This document shows, one piece after another, positions 27,407-37,685 of a stretch of DNA of 64,000 nucleotides (positions within the stretch are counted from its first letter, which is position 1; each line of letters starts with the position of its first letter). The DNA comes from Prolixibacteraceae bacterium. GTDB taxonomy: Bacteria; Bacteroidota; Bacteroidia; Bacteroidales; Prolixibacteraceae. A program made the position numbers and the translations under genes. The notes beneath the pieces are model-generated. The model was not told where the DNA came from, made no database searches, and was given only the letters and a program-made list of their open reading frames with translations. The DNA is taken from positions 1-64,000 of the forward strand of contig JANQHI010000081.1 of the NCBI GenBank assembly GCA_028282705.1, in the 5' to 3' direction.

Positions 27407-30034
27407 ATGAAAAGCCTTTTCAAACCAGCATTAGCCATCTTCCTTTTTGTTTTAATAATTTCAGTACCTGATTCTAATGCCCAGGTTAAAAGCCCTGAAG
27501 AATTCTTTGGGTTTAAGCCAGGTGCAGACAGGGAGTTGTTCAACTACCAGCCTTTAATTGATTATTTGAAATTGCTGGATGAAGCTTCTCCCAGGATTAA
27601 AATGATCCCTATTGGCAAGTCACCTATGGAAGCCACCATCTATGCTACTTTTTTATCTTCAGAAGAGAATATTAATAACCTGGATAAACTTCAGCATATA
27701 AACAAGGAGCTTGCCATTAACCCAAATTTATCAGTACCATTATACAACCAATACATTGATGAGGGTAAAGTATTTATATTGGCTACCTTGTCTATGCACT
27801 CAACTGAGGTAGGACCTTCACAGTCAGCCCCACTGGTAGCCTATGAGGTTGCTACAACCAATGACCCTGAATTATTGGGTTGGTTGGATGATGTGGTTTA
27901 TATGATGGTACCTTGCCATAACCCTGATGGGATGGATTTGGTAGTAAACCATTTTAACAGCACAAAAGGCACAAAATATGAAGGAGGCAATTTGCCAGTG
28001 GTATACCATAAATATGTAGGGCATGATAATAATCGTGACTTTGTAACCCTCACCCAGTCTGATAACAGGGCAGTAGCCAAGTTATATAACCAAACCTGGT
28101 TTCCTCAGGTATTGGTTGAAAAACACCAGATGGGCTCTTATGGGCCACGCTACTTTGTGCCACCCATGCACGACCCAATTGCAGAAAATATTGATGAAGA
28201 AGTTTGGAACTGGACCTGGATTTTTGGGTCAAACATGGCTAAAGATATGACAAGGGATGGGCTGGAAGGTGTATCACAGCATTACTTGTTTGATGATTAC
28301 TGGCCAGGTTCTACAGAAACTGCACTTTGGAAAAATGTATTTGGCTTGCTCACAGAGTGTGCCAGTGTGCAAATGGCAAAGCCTATTTACATTGAAAAGA
28401 ATGAATTGAGGACAATAGGCAAGGGGATGGGCGAATACAAAAAGAGTATCAATATGCCGTTGCCATGGGAAGGTGGCTGGTGGCGTTTGGGTGATATTAT
28501 TGACTATGAACTATCATCTACCTGGTCACTCATAAAAACTGGGGCTATCCACAGGAAAGACATCCTGGTTGCCAGGAACAGCTTATGTAAAGGTGAAGTA
28601 GAAAAAGGGGAAAACCAACCTCCTTATTTTTATATATTCCCTAAAAAACAGCATGATCCCGGGGAACTGGCCAACCTATTGGAGTTATTGGATGAACATG
28701 GGGTAAGTGTATTCAAAACAAATAGCAAGCTGGAAATACAGGGAAAAGTAGTTGAAAAAGGAGATTATGTGGTTCCATTGGCTCAACCATTCAGGGCATT
28801 TATAAAAGAGGTGCTTGAAGCCCAAAAATTTCCAAAAAGGCATTACACCCCTGGCGGGGAAATGATAAAACCATATGATATTACCAGTTGGTCATTGCCA
28901 TTGCACAGGGGTATTAGCTCATTTCCTGTTACTGCAAAAGGTGAATTGAATGTGGATAAATTAACCAAATTACCTTTTCCTATTGATAACACAATTGGCA
29001 GCCATGGTGAACTAAAATACCTCATTTTCCCAGCCAATTGGAATGAAAGCTTTAAAATGGTATTTGCTGCTTTGCAAAAAGGCATACCTGTCAAACGTGC
29101 AAAAGGAGCTATAACTTTGGCTGATGCTGAGATCAAGGCAGGGGATTTTATTATCCCTTTCAGGAAAAAGGATTTGGAAACCTGGCATGAATGGGGTGAA
29201 GCTGCTAAAAGCATCCCATTATCAACCAATGAGGAAATAGAAGGGGAGTTGGAGGATATCAAACTACCTGTTATTGCACTCATTGAAACCAATTTCCATG
29301 ATATGGATGCAGGCTGGACAAGGTACATTTTTGATACATATGGCATACCTTTTACTTCAGTAAAACCAGGTGAAGTTGCCCAATCAGATTTAACAAAATA
29401 TGATGCAATAATTTTTCCAGACAATGATAAAAATGTGCTGTTAGAAGGGAAATACAAAAGGAGTGGAGGAGCTTACAGTATTCCACCAATAGACCCTAAA
29501 TATTCAAAAGGGTTAGGAAAAAAAGGATTACAGAAATTATTGGAATTTGTGCATGAAGGTGGTAATATAGTAGCCTGGGGCAGGTCAACCCAGCTATTTT
29601 TTGGGGCTCAAAGCATCACACATTCAGAAACAGAAAAAGAAGAATTCCAACTTCCTGTAAATGATATTTCTGATCAATTGGGGAAACAAAAGCTTTATGC
29701 TCCAGGTTCATTGCTCAGGATCAACCTTAAACAAGGGCATCCTGTAACATTGGGTATGCCTAAAACTGCCAATGTGTTTTCGCGGGGGAGGCCTGTTTTT
29801 GCTACATCAATCCCATATTTTGATACTGACAGGAGGGTATTGGCAACCTATCCAGAAGATAATATCCTTGCAAGTGGGTATGCTGAGAATGAGGAATTAC
29901 TGGCTGGTAAACCAGCTATAGTTTGGGCTAAAAAAGGGCGAGGGCAATTTGTATTTTTTGGCTTTTACCCACAATTCAGGGCATCAACAGCTGGTACTTA
30001 TAAATTGTTGTTTAACTCATTGTTCCTGAAGTAG
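27407..30034 (+). CDS. Secreted M14-family zinc carboxypeptidase-like protein
   Basis: Signal peptide; LATLSMHSTEVGPSQSAPLVAYEV (HxxE), PCHNPDGMDLVVNHFNSTKGTKYEG, NNRDF, VEKHQMG. Confidence 0.85.
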   Translation: MKSLFKPALAIFLFVLIISVPDSNAQVKSPEEFFGFKPGADRELFNYQPLIDYLKLLDEASPRIKMIPIGKSPMEATIYATFLSSEENINNLDKLQHINKELAINPNLSVPLYNQYIDEGKVFILATLSMHSTEVGPSQSAPLVAYEVATTNDPELLGWLDDVVYMMVPCHNPDGMDLVVNHFNSTKGTKYEGGNLPVVYHKYVGHDNNRDFVTLTQSDNRAVAKLYNQTWFPQVLVEKHQMGSYGPRYFVPPMHDPIAENIDEEVWNWTWIFGSNMAKDMTRDGLEGVSQHYLFDDYWPGSTETALWKNVFGLLTECASVQMAKPIYIEKNELRTIGKGMGEYKKSINMPLPWEGGWWRLGDIIDYELSSTWSLIKTGAIHRKDILVARNSLCKGEVEKGENQPPYFYIFPKKQHDPGELANLLELLDEHGVSVFKTNSKLEIQGKVVEKGDYVVPLAQPFRAFIKEVLEAQKFPKRHYTPGGEMIKPYDITSWSLPLHRGISSFPVTAKGELNVDKLTKLPFPIDNTIGSHGELKYLIFPANWNESFKMVFAALQKGIPVKRAKGAITLADAEIKAGDFIIPFRKKDLETWHEWGEAAKSIPLSTNEEIEGELEDIKLPVIALIETNFHDMDAGWTRYIFDTYGIPFTSVKPGEVAQSDLTKYDAIIFPDNDKNVLLEGKYKRSGGAYSIPPIDPKYSKGLGKKGLQKLLEFVHEGGNIVAWGRSTQLFFGAQSITHSETEKEEFQLPVNDISDQLGKQKLYAPGSLLRINLKQGHPVTLGMPKTANVFSRGRPVFATSIPYFDTDRRVLATYPEDNILASGYAENEELLAGKPAIVWAKKGRGQFVFFGFYPQFRASTAGTYKLLFNSLFLK

Positions 30035-30220
30035 CCAAATTAATTTTTATCCCTAATAGCTATAATTAACTAAAGAAAAATCCTTAACTTGAAGGATAAA
30101 CTTTCTGATAATTAAGCATATGAGATAAAATGAAGTTTAATTTCCCAATTTCGCGGAGAATTCCAATTAAATTTCATCAGAATTAAATCCACAACAATTA
30201 AAAACCAAAAATTTAATGAG

Positions 30221-31084
30221 ATGAAACCAAAAATCCTAACTTTAGCACTATTGCTGGTAACCACAAGCCTGGTGTTTGCACAGCAGGTTGATTTATCAGC
30301 AGCCTCTAAAATGGCTCAGTCCAATGTAAAAGCCTTTAAAAAAGCTGGCATTAATAAAGTAATGTTTGTTGAGTTTTTTGGCGAATTTATTACCGCAAAA
30401 GAAACTGCCCCAAGTGTAATGTCACAAAGGTGGGGGCCCTCAGGGTTAAAAACCCTTGTGCAAGAAGTGGAATTGAGTGAAGATTATTATGAAACCCTTA
30501 CCAACCAAATTTATGGTATTGTTGAAAAAATTTTCACTGAAAATGGTATAGAAGTGCTTGAAAAAGAAGTGCTAATTAATAACCCTGACTATATAGCCCT
30601 TGGGTTAAAGGAAGAAAAAGGGACAAGGAGCTATACTGGCAGTGTGACAAAAAAATCAGTGACAACTGAAGGGGTAAAACGCTCAGTAACAGGGATGGGG
30701 ATGTTCAGTGAAACCCTAAAGATTGGGGCTGTAGCCAAGATCAAAAAGATGGTACCTAAGATTGCTAATGACAATGGTTGCCAGGCAGCTATCACTGTGA
30801 AGTTTAAGTATGGGTTGGGCAAAAAGAATGTACCTACCCTTAATTTCATTAACCTGGCCATGGATCATGATGTGGGTTCATCAGGAAAAGGGAAACACCA
30901 GATGTTTTTCTTTAAAAAAGGAGGCATAGCCATTTTTACCACTAAAAAAGGGTTGACTGGCTCAAGTGATTTTGATGAGGGAGGAGGTAAGTATGATGCC
31001 GCCAAATATCATGAAACTATGGTTGATATGGCAGAAAATATGGCTGGGGCTTATACTGTATTATTAAAGCAAGGTTTGCAGTAG
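30221..31084 (+). CDS. Secreted protein of unknown function
   Basis: Signal peptide MKPKILTLALLLVTTSLVFAQ; no domain recognised. Confidence 0.75.
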   Translation: MKPKILTLALLLVTTSLVFAQQVDLSAASKMAQSNVKAFKKAGINKVMFVEFFGEFITAKETAPSVMSQRWGPSGLKTLVQEVELSEDYYETLTNQIYGIVEKIFTENGIEVLEKEVLINNPDYIALGLKEEKGTRSYTGSVTKKSVTTEGVKRSVTGMGMFSETLKIGAVAKIKKMVPKIANDNGCQAAITVKFKYGLGKKNVPTLNFINLAMDHDVGSSGKGKHQMFFFKKGGIAIFTTKKGLTGSSDFDEGGGKYDAAKYHETMVDMAENMAGAYTVLLKQGLQ

Positions 31085-31095
31085 CATCTAGGCTT

Positions 31096-31128
31096 ATTTA
31101 GCAGGTGGCTTCAAGTCACCTGCTAAAT
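31096..31128. terminator. Inverted repeat between convergent genes; possible bidirectional terminator without T-tract
   Basis: ATTTAGCAGGTG-gcttcaagt-CACCTGCTAAAT perfect 12-bp arms. Confidence 0.5.
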
Positions 31129-31138
31129 AGTAGTTCCA

Positions 31139-34100
31139 TTATTTCTTGTTTTTATCTTTGATCCCCATGGATTGTTTTGCCCCACTGAAAATCGATTTCC
31201 ACCAATAGTTGATCATTGAGCGTTTAGGGTCTCTGGTATAAGTAAACTCCTGTGGCAGTAGTTCCTTACCTTTTGGGTTTTTAGAGTTGACAAGCAAGCT
31301 GTTGGCCATTAATGAAGCAAACCCTTCTTTTTTTATTTTTCCATCTTCAAATTCAATAACAGCCACCTTTAAGTCATTATAGCCTAACCAAAGGTTGCCA
31401 ATAGCTTGTTCATCATCAAGTTCCATGTTGAACTCAAACCTGTTGATAAGGCCATCTTCCACGGTAACCAGGGCAGCTTTTTCAGCAAAATCATTAAATG
31501 TATTCATGGGCATAGGCTGTATGTTTCCTTCTACTGAATGGGAATGTTTTTTATCAGAAAGGTCAAACCTGAACCTGGCATCAATTTTACCAGCTTGGTT
31601 CACTATTCCCTTTGCAGCTACTGATAACATAGGGGTTTTGTTAAGGTATGCTGGTATATTGGATAGCTGCCCCATTGAAATATCAATATCATCAAAAATG
31701 ATTGATGCAGCTGTATTTGAAACATCAAGCAATTCACTGTATTTGATCTTAGCCTGGTACAGCATTGTACTGTCAACCTTAAAAGGGTAGGGGATAGTAG
31801 CTAACAAACCTTTGGGCAGCAGGGGAGATTGTACTGGGTTAAAAGGATACCTTTTATTCCTGAAAATATTCGTGGATGAAGGGCCTATGTGCAGGTTCCC
31901 TGCCTCTATTTTTTGTTCATACATCCATTTGTCCACATCCAGGTTTTCAAGTTTTACAGAACTGATGTGGCTATCCAACACATCAACCTGGGTGCCAATG
32001 TGGGCAGCAAATTTATCTTTTGTGTAAACGGGTTTTATATGGATGTTTTTCAACCCTATTGAATTATCTGAAGATTGGAAAATAAATGTATCAACTAAAA
32101 AAGAATACAATCCATTTTTGCTGGCTCTGCTAATATTGTAGGTTTTCAGGAAAAAATCTTCAGCATTCAGTAACCTGCCTGGCAGTTGGTGTTCACCTAT
32201 TTCTATGTTCCTGATTGCAATATTTATATCCTCATGTTTTAATCCTTTTGCCAATGACCCGAAATCAACTTCAGCATGGTTAACTGCAAGGTTAGTAATG
32301 TTGAGCTGGTTTAAATAAGGTCCAACATATTGGTAAAAGTCCAGGCCTCGCAATTTTTTCAACCCTCCTGGTTTTAGGGTATCTCCCATTGAAATTTTAA
32401 TTGAAGGGTTAACCACATTGATTTGGCTAAGTGCATAAATATTTTCTTCATAAGCCAGGTCAGTATCAAAACCCTCCATAGCAATAGAAGGTATCTGGAT
32501 TGAAAACTGGTTTTTAGGAAGCTGCTGCAATGAAGGAGAAACATGAAAATTTTGTATATCAATGCTTTTTGCTTCTTTATGGTAGTTTAGCTGGCCAACA
32601 CTTATTTCATGGGTTTTCCCTTTTAGTGCTAACCTGAAATTCGAGACATTAGCAATAATGCCTTCAGTGCTGAATTTATCTTCATCCAGCATGAATCCAG
32701 TAGTTAATAAACCCAGGTTAAATGAACTGGTTTTATTAAGGTTTTTATCTTCTAGCTGGTAAGTGATGACCCGCCCATCATTTAATTCAATTTTCTTTAC
32801 ATCCAGGGTATTTACATGGGGAGGCAAAGGCATAGCCAGCTTCTTAAAATCAAGTGGCTTGGTTTTTCCCTTCTGAGAATAAACTTCAACTTTAGGGCTT
32901 CCTGCATGTATGTTACCTACTTTTATATCCTGGCTGAAATAAGCAGCAGGTATATCCACATCAGATAATAAAAGTTTAGGGATTGTAACCTGAAAAGTAG
33001 TGGGTTTATTTTGATAGTCGGGGGAAGTGATATCAGGATAAAATAGGGCATCTGTAAACTCTATAGATGATTTTTCAGTTGAAAAATTAATTTCTTTTGC
33101 CTGAAGGTAATGTACATTATCTGAAAGCTTAAACAACTGGTCACGTAATGAGAAAGCAATGTGGTCAGAAAATAGCAGCCTCTTTTTGTTCAATTCATTT
33201 TTATTTAGTTTGAAATTTATTAATTCAACATCAAACTTATTGGTAAGGGTGGTTGAACGTTTTTCTCCTGCATGGTTAACCCATGTAATTTCTCCTTCTG
33301 GGGCAGAAATATTCCTGATAGATATATCAGGAGCATAGTTAAATATCAGGTCATAAAGTTCAGTAAAATCACCCTGTTTCCTGTTTTTCTTTAGGTAAGA
33401 GAAGTTCTCATAATGGATAGTTGGGGTATGGAATCTTAGGTTTTCCACCTGTACATTGTTCTCAAAAAATGCCTTGTGGAGCCCTGCATTCATAATGGTG
33501 ATCCTTGGGACAAAAACAGTGTAGGCTTCTGACCTGTTATATCTTTTCAGTAACTCCTCATCAATGTTGTAGGCTACTGGCCTTAGGTGCAGGCTGTCTA
33601 TTATGACTTTTGATTCATTGCTGGATATTAGGATGTTACCCACTCTTAGTTTGTGCAGGTTGTCTACCAGTTTCATATTGTAGTTTGTAAACTGGAGGTC
33701 GAAATTAGAGGCATAAAATAGTTTGTCAGTGCTTTCAAGGCTGGTTGAATCTAATGCAAAATCAGTGAGGGAGAAATTTATTCCAGTTTCAAAAAAACCC
33801 CTAACTTTTTTCCTCCTCAGGTTTTGGATTTTTAGAGCCCCATCTTCAATGGCAACTACATTTGAGTAGACACCTTTAAGGTATGAACTGACTATATCAA
33901 ATAAAACCCCAACCTGCCCCTGTGAAGCCTTTTTCCTGGCATCAGTGTGGTAATCAAATTGTGCTGTTGGGGCTATTATTTCAATGCTTGTTGCAGGCAA
34001 TATGCGTTTGTGGTAAACATCTTTTAAGCTTATATCATTAAATGATAATTGCTGGCAGCCAATATGTAAAAATATAGGATGTTTTACATTGTTTCCTTCT

Positions 34101-35419
34101 TGTTTAGGATTTATGGACAAACCACCCACTTTAATTGTGTTGGTATAGGTTGAAGCTGAAATTGTTTCAGCCTTGAAGGTATGTATCCCATCATCCAGGT
34201 TGAGCAGGTAGCCTCCAATATTCATTTCAATTTCATCAGCAAACAGGAGTTTGTCAGGGTTTTTATTTGAAGTGGGGCTTAATGTAAAATTCTGCAACCC
34301 TACCTGGATGGTTTCAAATTTCTGCTGAAAGGTGGAATCAATTTCTTGCCTGGAGATTTCAAGGGAGGCATCATGCAACAAGAAAGTATCAACCTGGATA
34401 ATTTTAAAATCATGCTTAACCAGGTCATATAAATCAAAGTTATTGATATCCTCAATATCCAGCTTTTTCAAATTATTTTTTTGGTAGAAGTTGATTTCAG
34501 GATTGTTAAATTCACAAAAAGCAACAGACAATGAATCAGTAGTATAGATGCTAATTAAGCTGTTGCTTCTCAGGTTAAAAGAAGGGACAAAAATATCATA
34601 TAAACTTTTTTCTTTTGCTGGGTATTTAGGGAAAAGGTGGAAGTTTGAAGCTGAAAGTATTGCCTTTTTAAAAGAATATTCAAGGGCATCAATTTCAAGG
34701 AAATGGATGCTATCACCCATTTGATTCATAAAATTATTCATCCTGATGAATATATCGTCTGTCTCAAAAGGGGAAGTGGGTTTTTTAAGCAAAGCTGAAT
34801 CTGTCCTGAAGTGGGTAATGCCTACAGATATTTTTTCAGCATTTGAAACATTTGAAGTGTCCCCAACCAGGTTGTAAAATTGGTAATTAGCATCTACAAA
34901 TTCAATTTCATTTATTACAACCTCATCCAGGTATTTGTTAAACAGCAGCTTCATTTCAGCCATTGCATAATCAAAAGGTTTTATGCTGTCTTTTGATAGG
35001 TTAATAGAGCCTGAAAGGGAAAAACCTGGCTTTACAATGGACACTTTATCCATGATAAGTTGGCGTTTCTTTATGGCTTTTAAAAGTTTTAATTTCTGTA
35101 TTTGAAGGGTTGATGTTGAAAAGGAATAAAATATCCTTTCAGGGTTGGTTTGCTGTATTTCCCTTGCTTTACTTTCAATGGGGTGTAGGTTAACCCCAGT
35201 AATGGTAAAGCCTTTGTTGCGGAAGTTCAATTCAATGTTCTCAAAATTCAGTGAATAAACCCCACCTGTTTTTTCTGATACATATTGTGAGAGGTTTTTA
35301 TTCAGGTAAGGCTGTGCAATAAAGAATAAAATACCTGCTGAAATAATAGCCAAAACCAACAAGGCAGAAATACCCCAAACAAGTATTTTCCAGATATATT
35401 TCATGGCTTTCCTCATCAA
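31139..35419 (-). CDS. Very large AsmA/DUF748-like membrane-anchored protein
   Basis: Single N-terminal TM (YIWKILVWGISALLVLAIISAGILFFIAQPYL), beta-rich remainder, internal repeats; true start could be 35404. Confidence 0.65.
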   Translation of the reverse strand: MMRKAMKYIWKILVWGISALLVLAIISAGILFFIAQPYLNKNLSQYVSEKTGGVYSLNFENIELNFRNKGFTITGVNLHPIESKAREIQQTNPERIFYSFSTSTLQIQKLKLLKAIKKRQLIMDKVSIVKPGFSLSGSINLSKDSIKPFDYAMAEMKLLFNKYLDEVVINEIEFVDANYQFYNLVGDTSNVSNAEKISVGITHFRTDSALLKKPTSPFETDDIFIRMNNFMNQMGDSIHFLEIDALEYSFKKAILSASNFHLFPKYPAKEKSLYDIFVPSFNLRSNSLISIYTTDSLSVAFCEFNNPEINFYQKNNLKKLDIEDINNFDLYDLVKHDFKIIQVDTFLLHDASLEISRQEIDSTFQQKFETIQVGLQNFTLSPTSNKNPDKLLFADEIEMNIGGYLLNLDDGIHTFKAETISASTYTNTIKVGGLSINPKQEGNNVKHPIFLHIGCQQLSFNDISLKDVYHKRILPATSIEIIAPTAQFDYHTDARKKASQGQVGVLFDIVSSYLKGVYSNVVAIEDGALKIQNLRRKKVRGFFETGINFSLTDFALDSTSLESTDKLFYASNFDLQFTNYNMKLVDNLHKLRVGNILISSNESKVIIDSLHLRPVAYNIDEELLKRYNRSEAYTVFVPRITIMNAGLHKAFFENNVQVENLRFHTPTIHYENFSYLKKNRKQGDFTELYDLIFNYAPDISIRNISAPEGEITWVNHAGEKRSTTLTNKFDVELINFKLNKNELNKKRLLFSDHIAFSLRDQLFKLSDNVHYLQAKEINFSTEKSSIEFTDALFYPDITSPDYQNKPTTFQVTIPKLLLSDVDIPAAYFSQDIKVGNIHAGSPKVEVYSQKGKTKPLDFKKLAMPLPPHVNTLDVKKIELNDGRVITYQLEDKNLNKTSSFNLGLLTTGFMLDEDKFSTEGIIANVSNFRLALKGKTHEISVGQLNYHKEAKSIDIQNFHVSPSLQQLPKNQFSIQIPSIAMEGFDTDLAYEENIYALSQINVVNPSIKISMGDTLKPGGLKKLRGLDFYQYVGPYLNQLNITNLAVNHAEVDFGSLAKGLKHEDINIAIRNIEIGEHQLPGRLLNAEDFFLKTYNISRASKNGLYSFLVDTFIFQSSDNSIGLKNIHIKPVYTKDKFAAHIGTQVDVLDSHISSVKLENLDVDKWMYEQKIEAGNLHIGPSSTNIFRNKRYPFNPVQSPLLPKGLLATIPYPFKVDSTMLYQAKIKYSELLDVSNTAASIIFDDIDISMGQLSNIPAYLNKTPMLSVAAKGIVNQAGKIDARFRFDLSDKKHSHSVEGNIQPMPMNTFNDFAEKAALVTVEDGLINRFEFNMELDDEQAIGNLWLGYNDLKVAVIEFEDGKIKKEGFASLMANSLLVNSKNPKGKELLPQEFTYTRDPKRSMINYWWKSIFSGAKQSMGIKDKNKK

Positions 35420-35778
35420 TTATAAAGATAGGATAATTTGAAAAGGGTTGCCCTGGTGGGTTAAAAAAATGGGGTTGATGTTGAAAAAAAGATATAATGA
35501 TTAATGATGAATGATAACCAGCATCCTGCATCAAATATCCAGCTTACCTCATCCCCAGCTTTTGGCTTTGTCCCCAAATACCATAAAGGGAATTATGGCT
35601 ACACTAATATGGAAATCCTCATTTGTTAAGTATGAAACTTTAGGTGGAGTTTTCAAACAAAAAGGACTTAAATACCACTTTTTATATTGAGGGCTTAAAT
35701 CAAATAGGTATGCTCACTTAAAAAATTATTTTTGAAATCAGGTTTTTGTCGGAATGGTTTAAAGAGCAAATATTGTAT

Positions 35779-36927
35779 TTAGAATATATATTTAGCTACT
35801 TTTTTATAAATATCCTCCCCTCTCAACTCTTTTTCCAGGATTTTCCCATCAGGATCAATAAGTATAATATGGGGAATGCCAGTAATGCAATATTTGTTCA
35901 TTGTGGGACTGATATCTTTTCTTTCAAGTAATATTTGATCCCAGTAACTTTTATCCTCATGAATAGCCTCTAACCATTTCTCTTTCTTATGGTCTGAAGA
36001 AACGCCCAAAACAGTAAAACCTTTATCCTTGTAAGAATTGTATGCTTTCAGCAGGTTTGGGGTTTCAAGCCTGCACCATTTGCAGCCCGAACTCCAGAAA
36101 TCAACTATAACATACATACCCCTATAATCATTTAATGTTTTTGTAGTACCAGTGGTGTCAATGCCAGTAATATCAGGAGCCACATTGCCTATTGCACACT
36201 TTTCATAATCATCTAATGTTTGGATCATTTTTTCAGCATATGCCGACTGTTTGGCTACTTCTCCAAACTCTTCTATCCGTTTGCGCCCTTCAGTTATATC
36301 TTGTACAGTATGGTATTCAAATTTGCGGAATTGTTTGGAAAAATAAAGGTACATACCAACAACATTATCTTTGTTATCTGCAATTGTTTTCAGGTTTAGG
36401 TCTTCAATAAAAGGCTCTGAGGCTTTAATCATTTTTATTTGTTCATCCTTTATTTTCTTCATTATTTCACGGTCACCTTTTTCACGAGCTGCATAGAATT
36501 GTTTGGATAGTTTATCCATCTTTTTTTGCTGGGCTATGCTGTCACTTTTATGAGTATAGGTAGCAAATATATCCTGTAATGGCGAACCACTAACCTTCCA
36601 GTTTATAATGTCTCTGTTATTACTTCCTTTTTCTAACATACCCTTTGCTTCCATGTCTGTTGCTTCTATAAAGAAACTCCCTCCAATAGTTCCGTTACCT
36701 ATAAAATACTTTTGTGGTGAAATATTTTCAAGTTTTATTTCAAACTTCCCATTCACAATCATTGCAGAGTCAATAGGTTCGTACTGCCCGTAATATTCAT
36801 TGATGATTTTGCATAAATGTATCTTATCAAATTCAGCCCCTTCTATCTCTCCTTTCAAAATGGGAGTCGAATTGCATGAATATAAGGTCGCAATTACAAC
36901 TGAAAGCGAAAATATTTTTATTCTCAT
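35779..36927 (-). CDS. TlpA-like thiol:disulfide lipoprotein with DUF4369-like N-terminal domain
   Basis: LYSCNS lipobox; LKGEIEGAEFDKIHLCK; VDFWSSGCKWCRLETPNLLKAY CxxC. Confidence 0.88.
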   Translation of the reverse strand: MRIKIFSLSVVIATLYSCNSTPILKGEIEGAEFDKIHLCKIINEYYGQYEPIDSAMIVNGKFEIKLENISPQKYFIGNGTIGGSFFIEATDMEAKGMLEKGSNNRDIINWKVSGSPLQDIFATYTHKSDSIAQQKKMDKLSKQFYAAREKGDREIMKKIKDEQIKMIKASEPFIEDLNLKTIADNKDNVVGMYLYFSKQFRKFEYHTVQDITEGRKRIEEFGEVAKQSAYAEKMIQTLDDYEKCAIGNVAPDITGIDTTGTTKTLNDYRGMYVIVDFWSSGCKWCRLETPNLLKAYNSYKDKGFTVLGVSSDHKKEKWLEAIHEDKSYWDQILLERKDISPTMNKYCITGIPHIILIDPDGKILEKELRGEDIYKKVAKYIF

Positions 36928-36950
36928 CTTCTTTAAATTATTTATAAACC

Positions 36951-37628
36951 TTAAACCGAAATAATTACAGTCCAATTTCCTTCCTCAAATATTTCAAACG
37001 TTAGGTTGTATGAGAATTGCCCAACGCTGAAAGAGACATTGACCTGTTCTAGTGGGAATACAACATTTGTAAGGGTTAAATTACCTCCTCGATTTTCTTT
37101 TATTGTATTTTTAGGGTCACGTACTGATATTTGCTGAGCGGCAATTTGTTGCCCCCCTGCATAAACCATAATAGCCACCTGGTTTATTTCTCCTGCATTT
37201 TTCTGAAAATCAACTTTTCGTATGCCTTGTTCTGAAAACGTCCGATAAGGTTCTTTATACTTGCCTATGTAATCATTATTTTTGAAATATCCAGTAAGCA
37301 CACTGTCGGGTTTAGTTTCCTGTTTAATACGTAGTTCTCCTTGCCCCGACATTTTACCTTTTACAAACTCACCATTATATTTATTGCCATTCCCCCATGT
37401 GTAAATTCCTTTGCCATGTGGATAACCTTTTTTGAACATACCTTTATAATGATCGGTTTCACCCCATGCTTCGCCTTCACCATGAGCCAGGCCTTTTTTT
37501 ACATTGCCTTTATATTTTTTATTAATTGTTGGTATCAAGACTTTGGTTTCTTTATCTTCAGGAACTAAGGTGAATCCACACAAAACAACTAACGTCAATA
37601 GTGTACTAATAATTTGTTTTATAGCCAT
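36951..37628 (-). CDS. Exported MORN-repeat protein
   Basis: YKGNVKKGLAHGEGEAWGETDHYKGMFKKGYPHGKGIYTWGNGNKYNGEFVKGKMSGQGEL. Confidence 0.85.
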   Translation of the reverse strand: MAIKQIISTLLTLVVLCGFTLVPEDKETKVLIPTINKKYKGNVKKGLAHGEGEAWGETDHYKGMFKKGYPHGKGIYTWGNGNKYNGEFVKGKMSGQGELRIKQETKPDSVLTGYFKNNDYIGKYKEPYRTFSEQGIRKVDFQKNAGEINQVAIMVYAGGQQIAAQQISVRDPKNTIKENRGGNLTLTNVVFPLEQVNVSFSVGQFSYNLTFEIFEEGNWTVIISV

Positions 37629-37685
37629 ATTTGGAATTGTTAAAGTTTAGGGACATCTAACTGTAGATGCCCCTATATAAATATA

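Noticed and set aside
28843-29457. 204-aa - strand ORF
   Set aside because: Antisense to the M14 peptidase; no start-site context.
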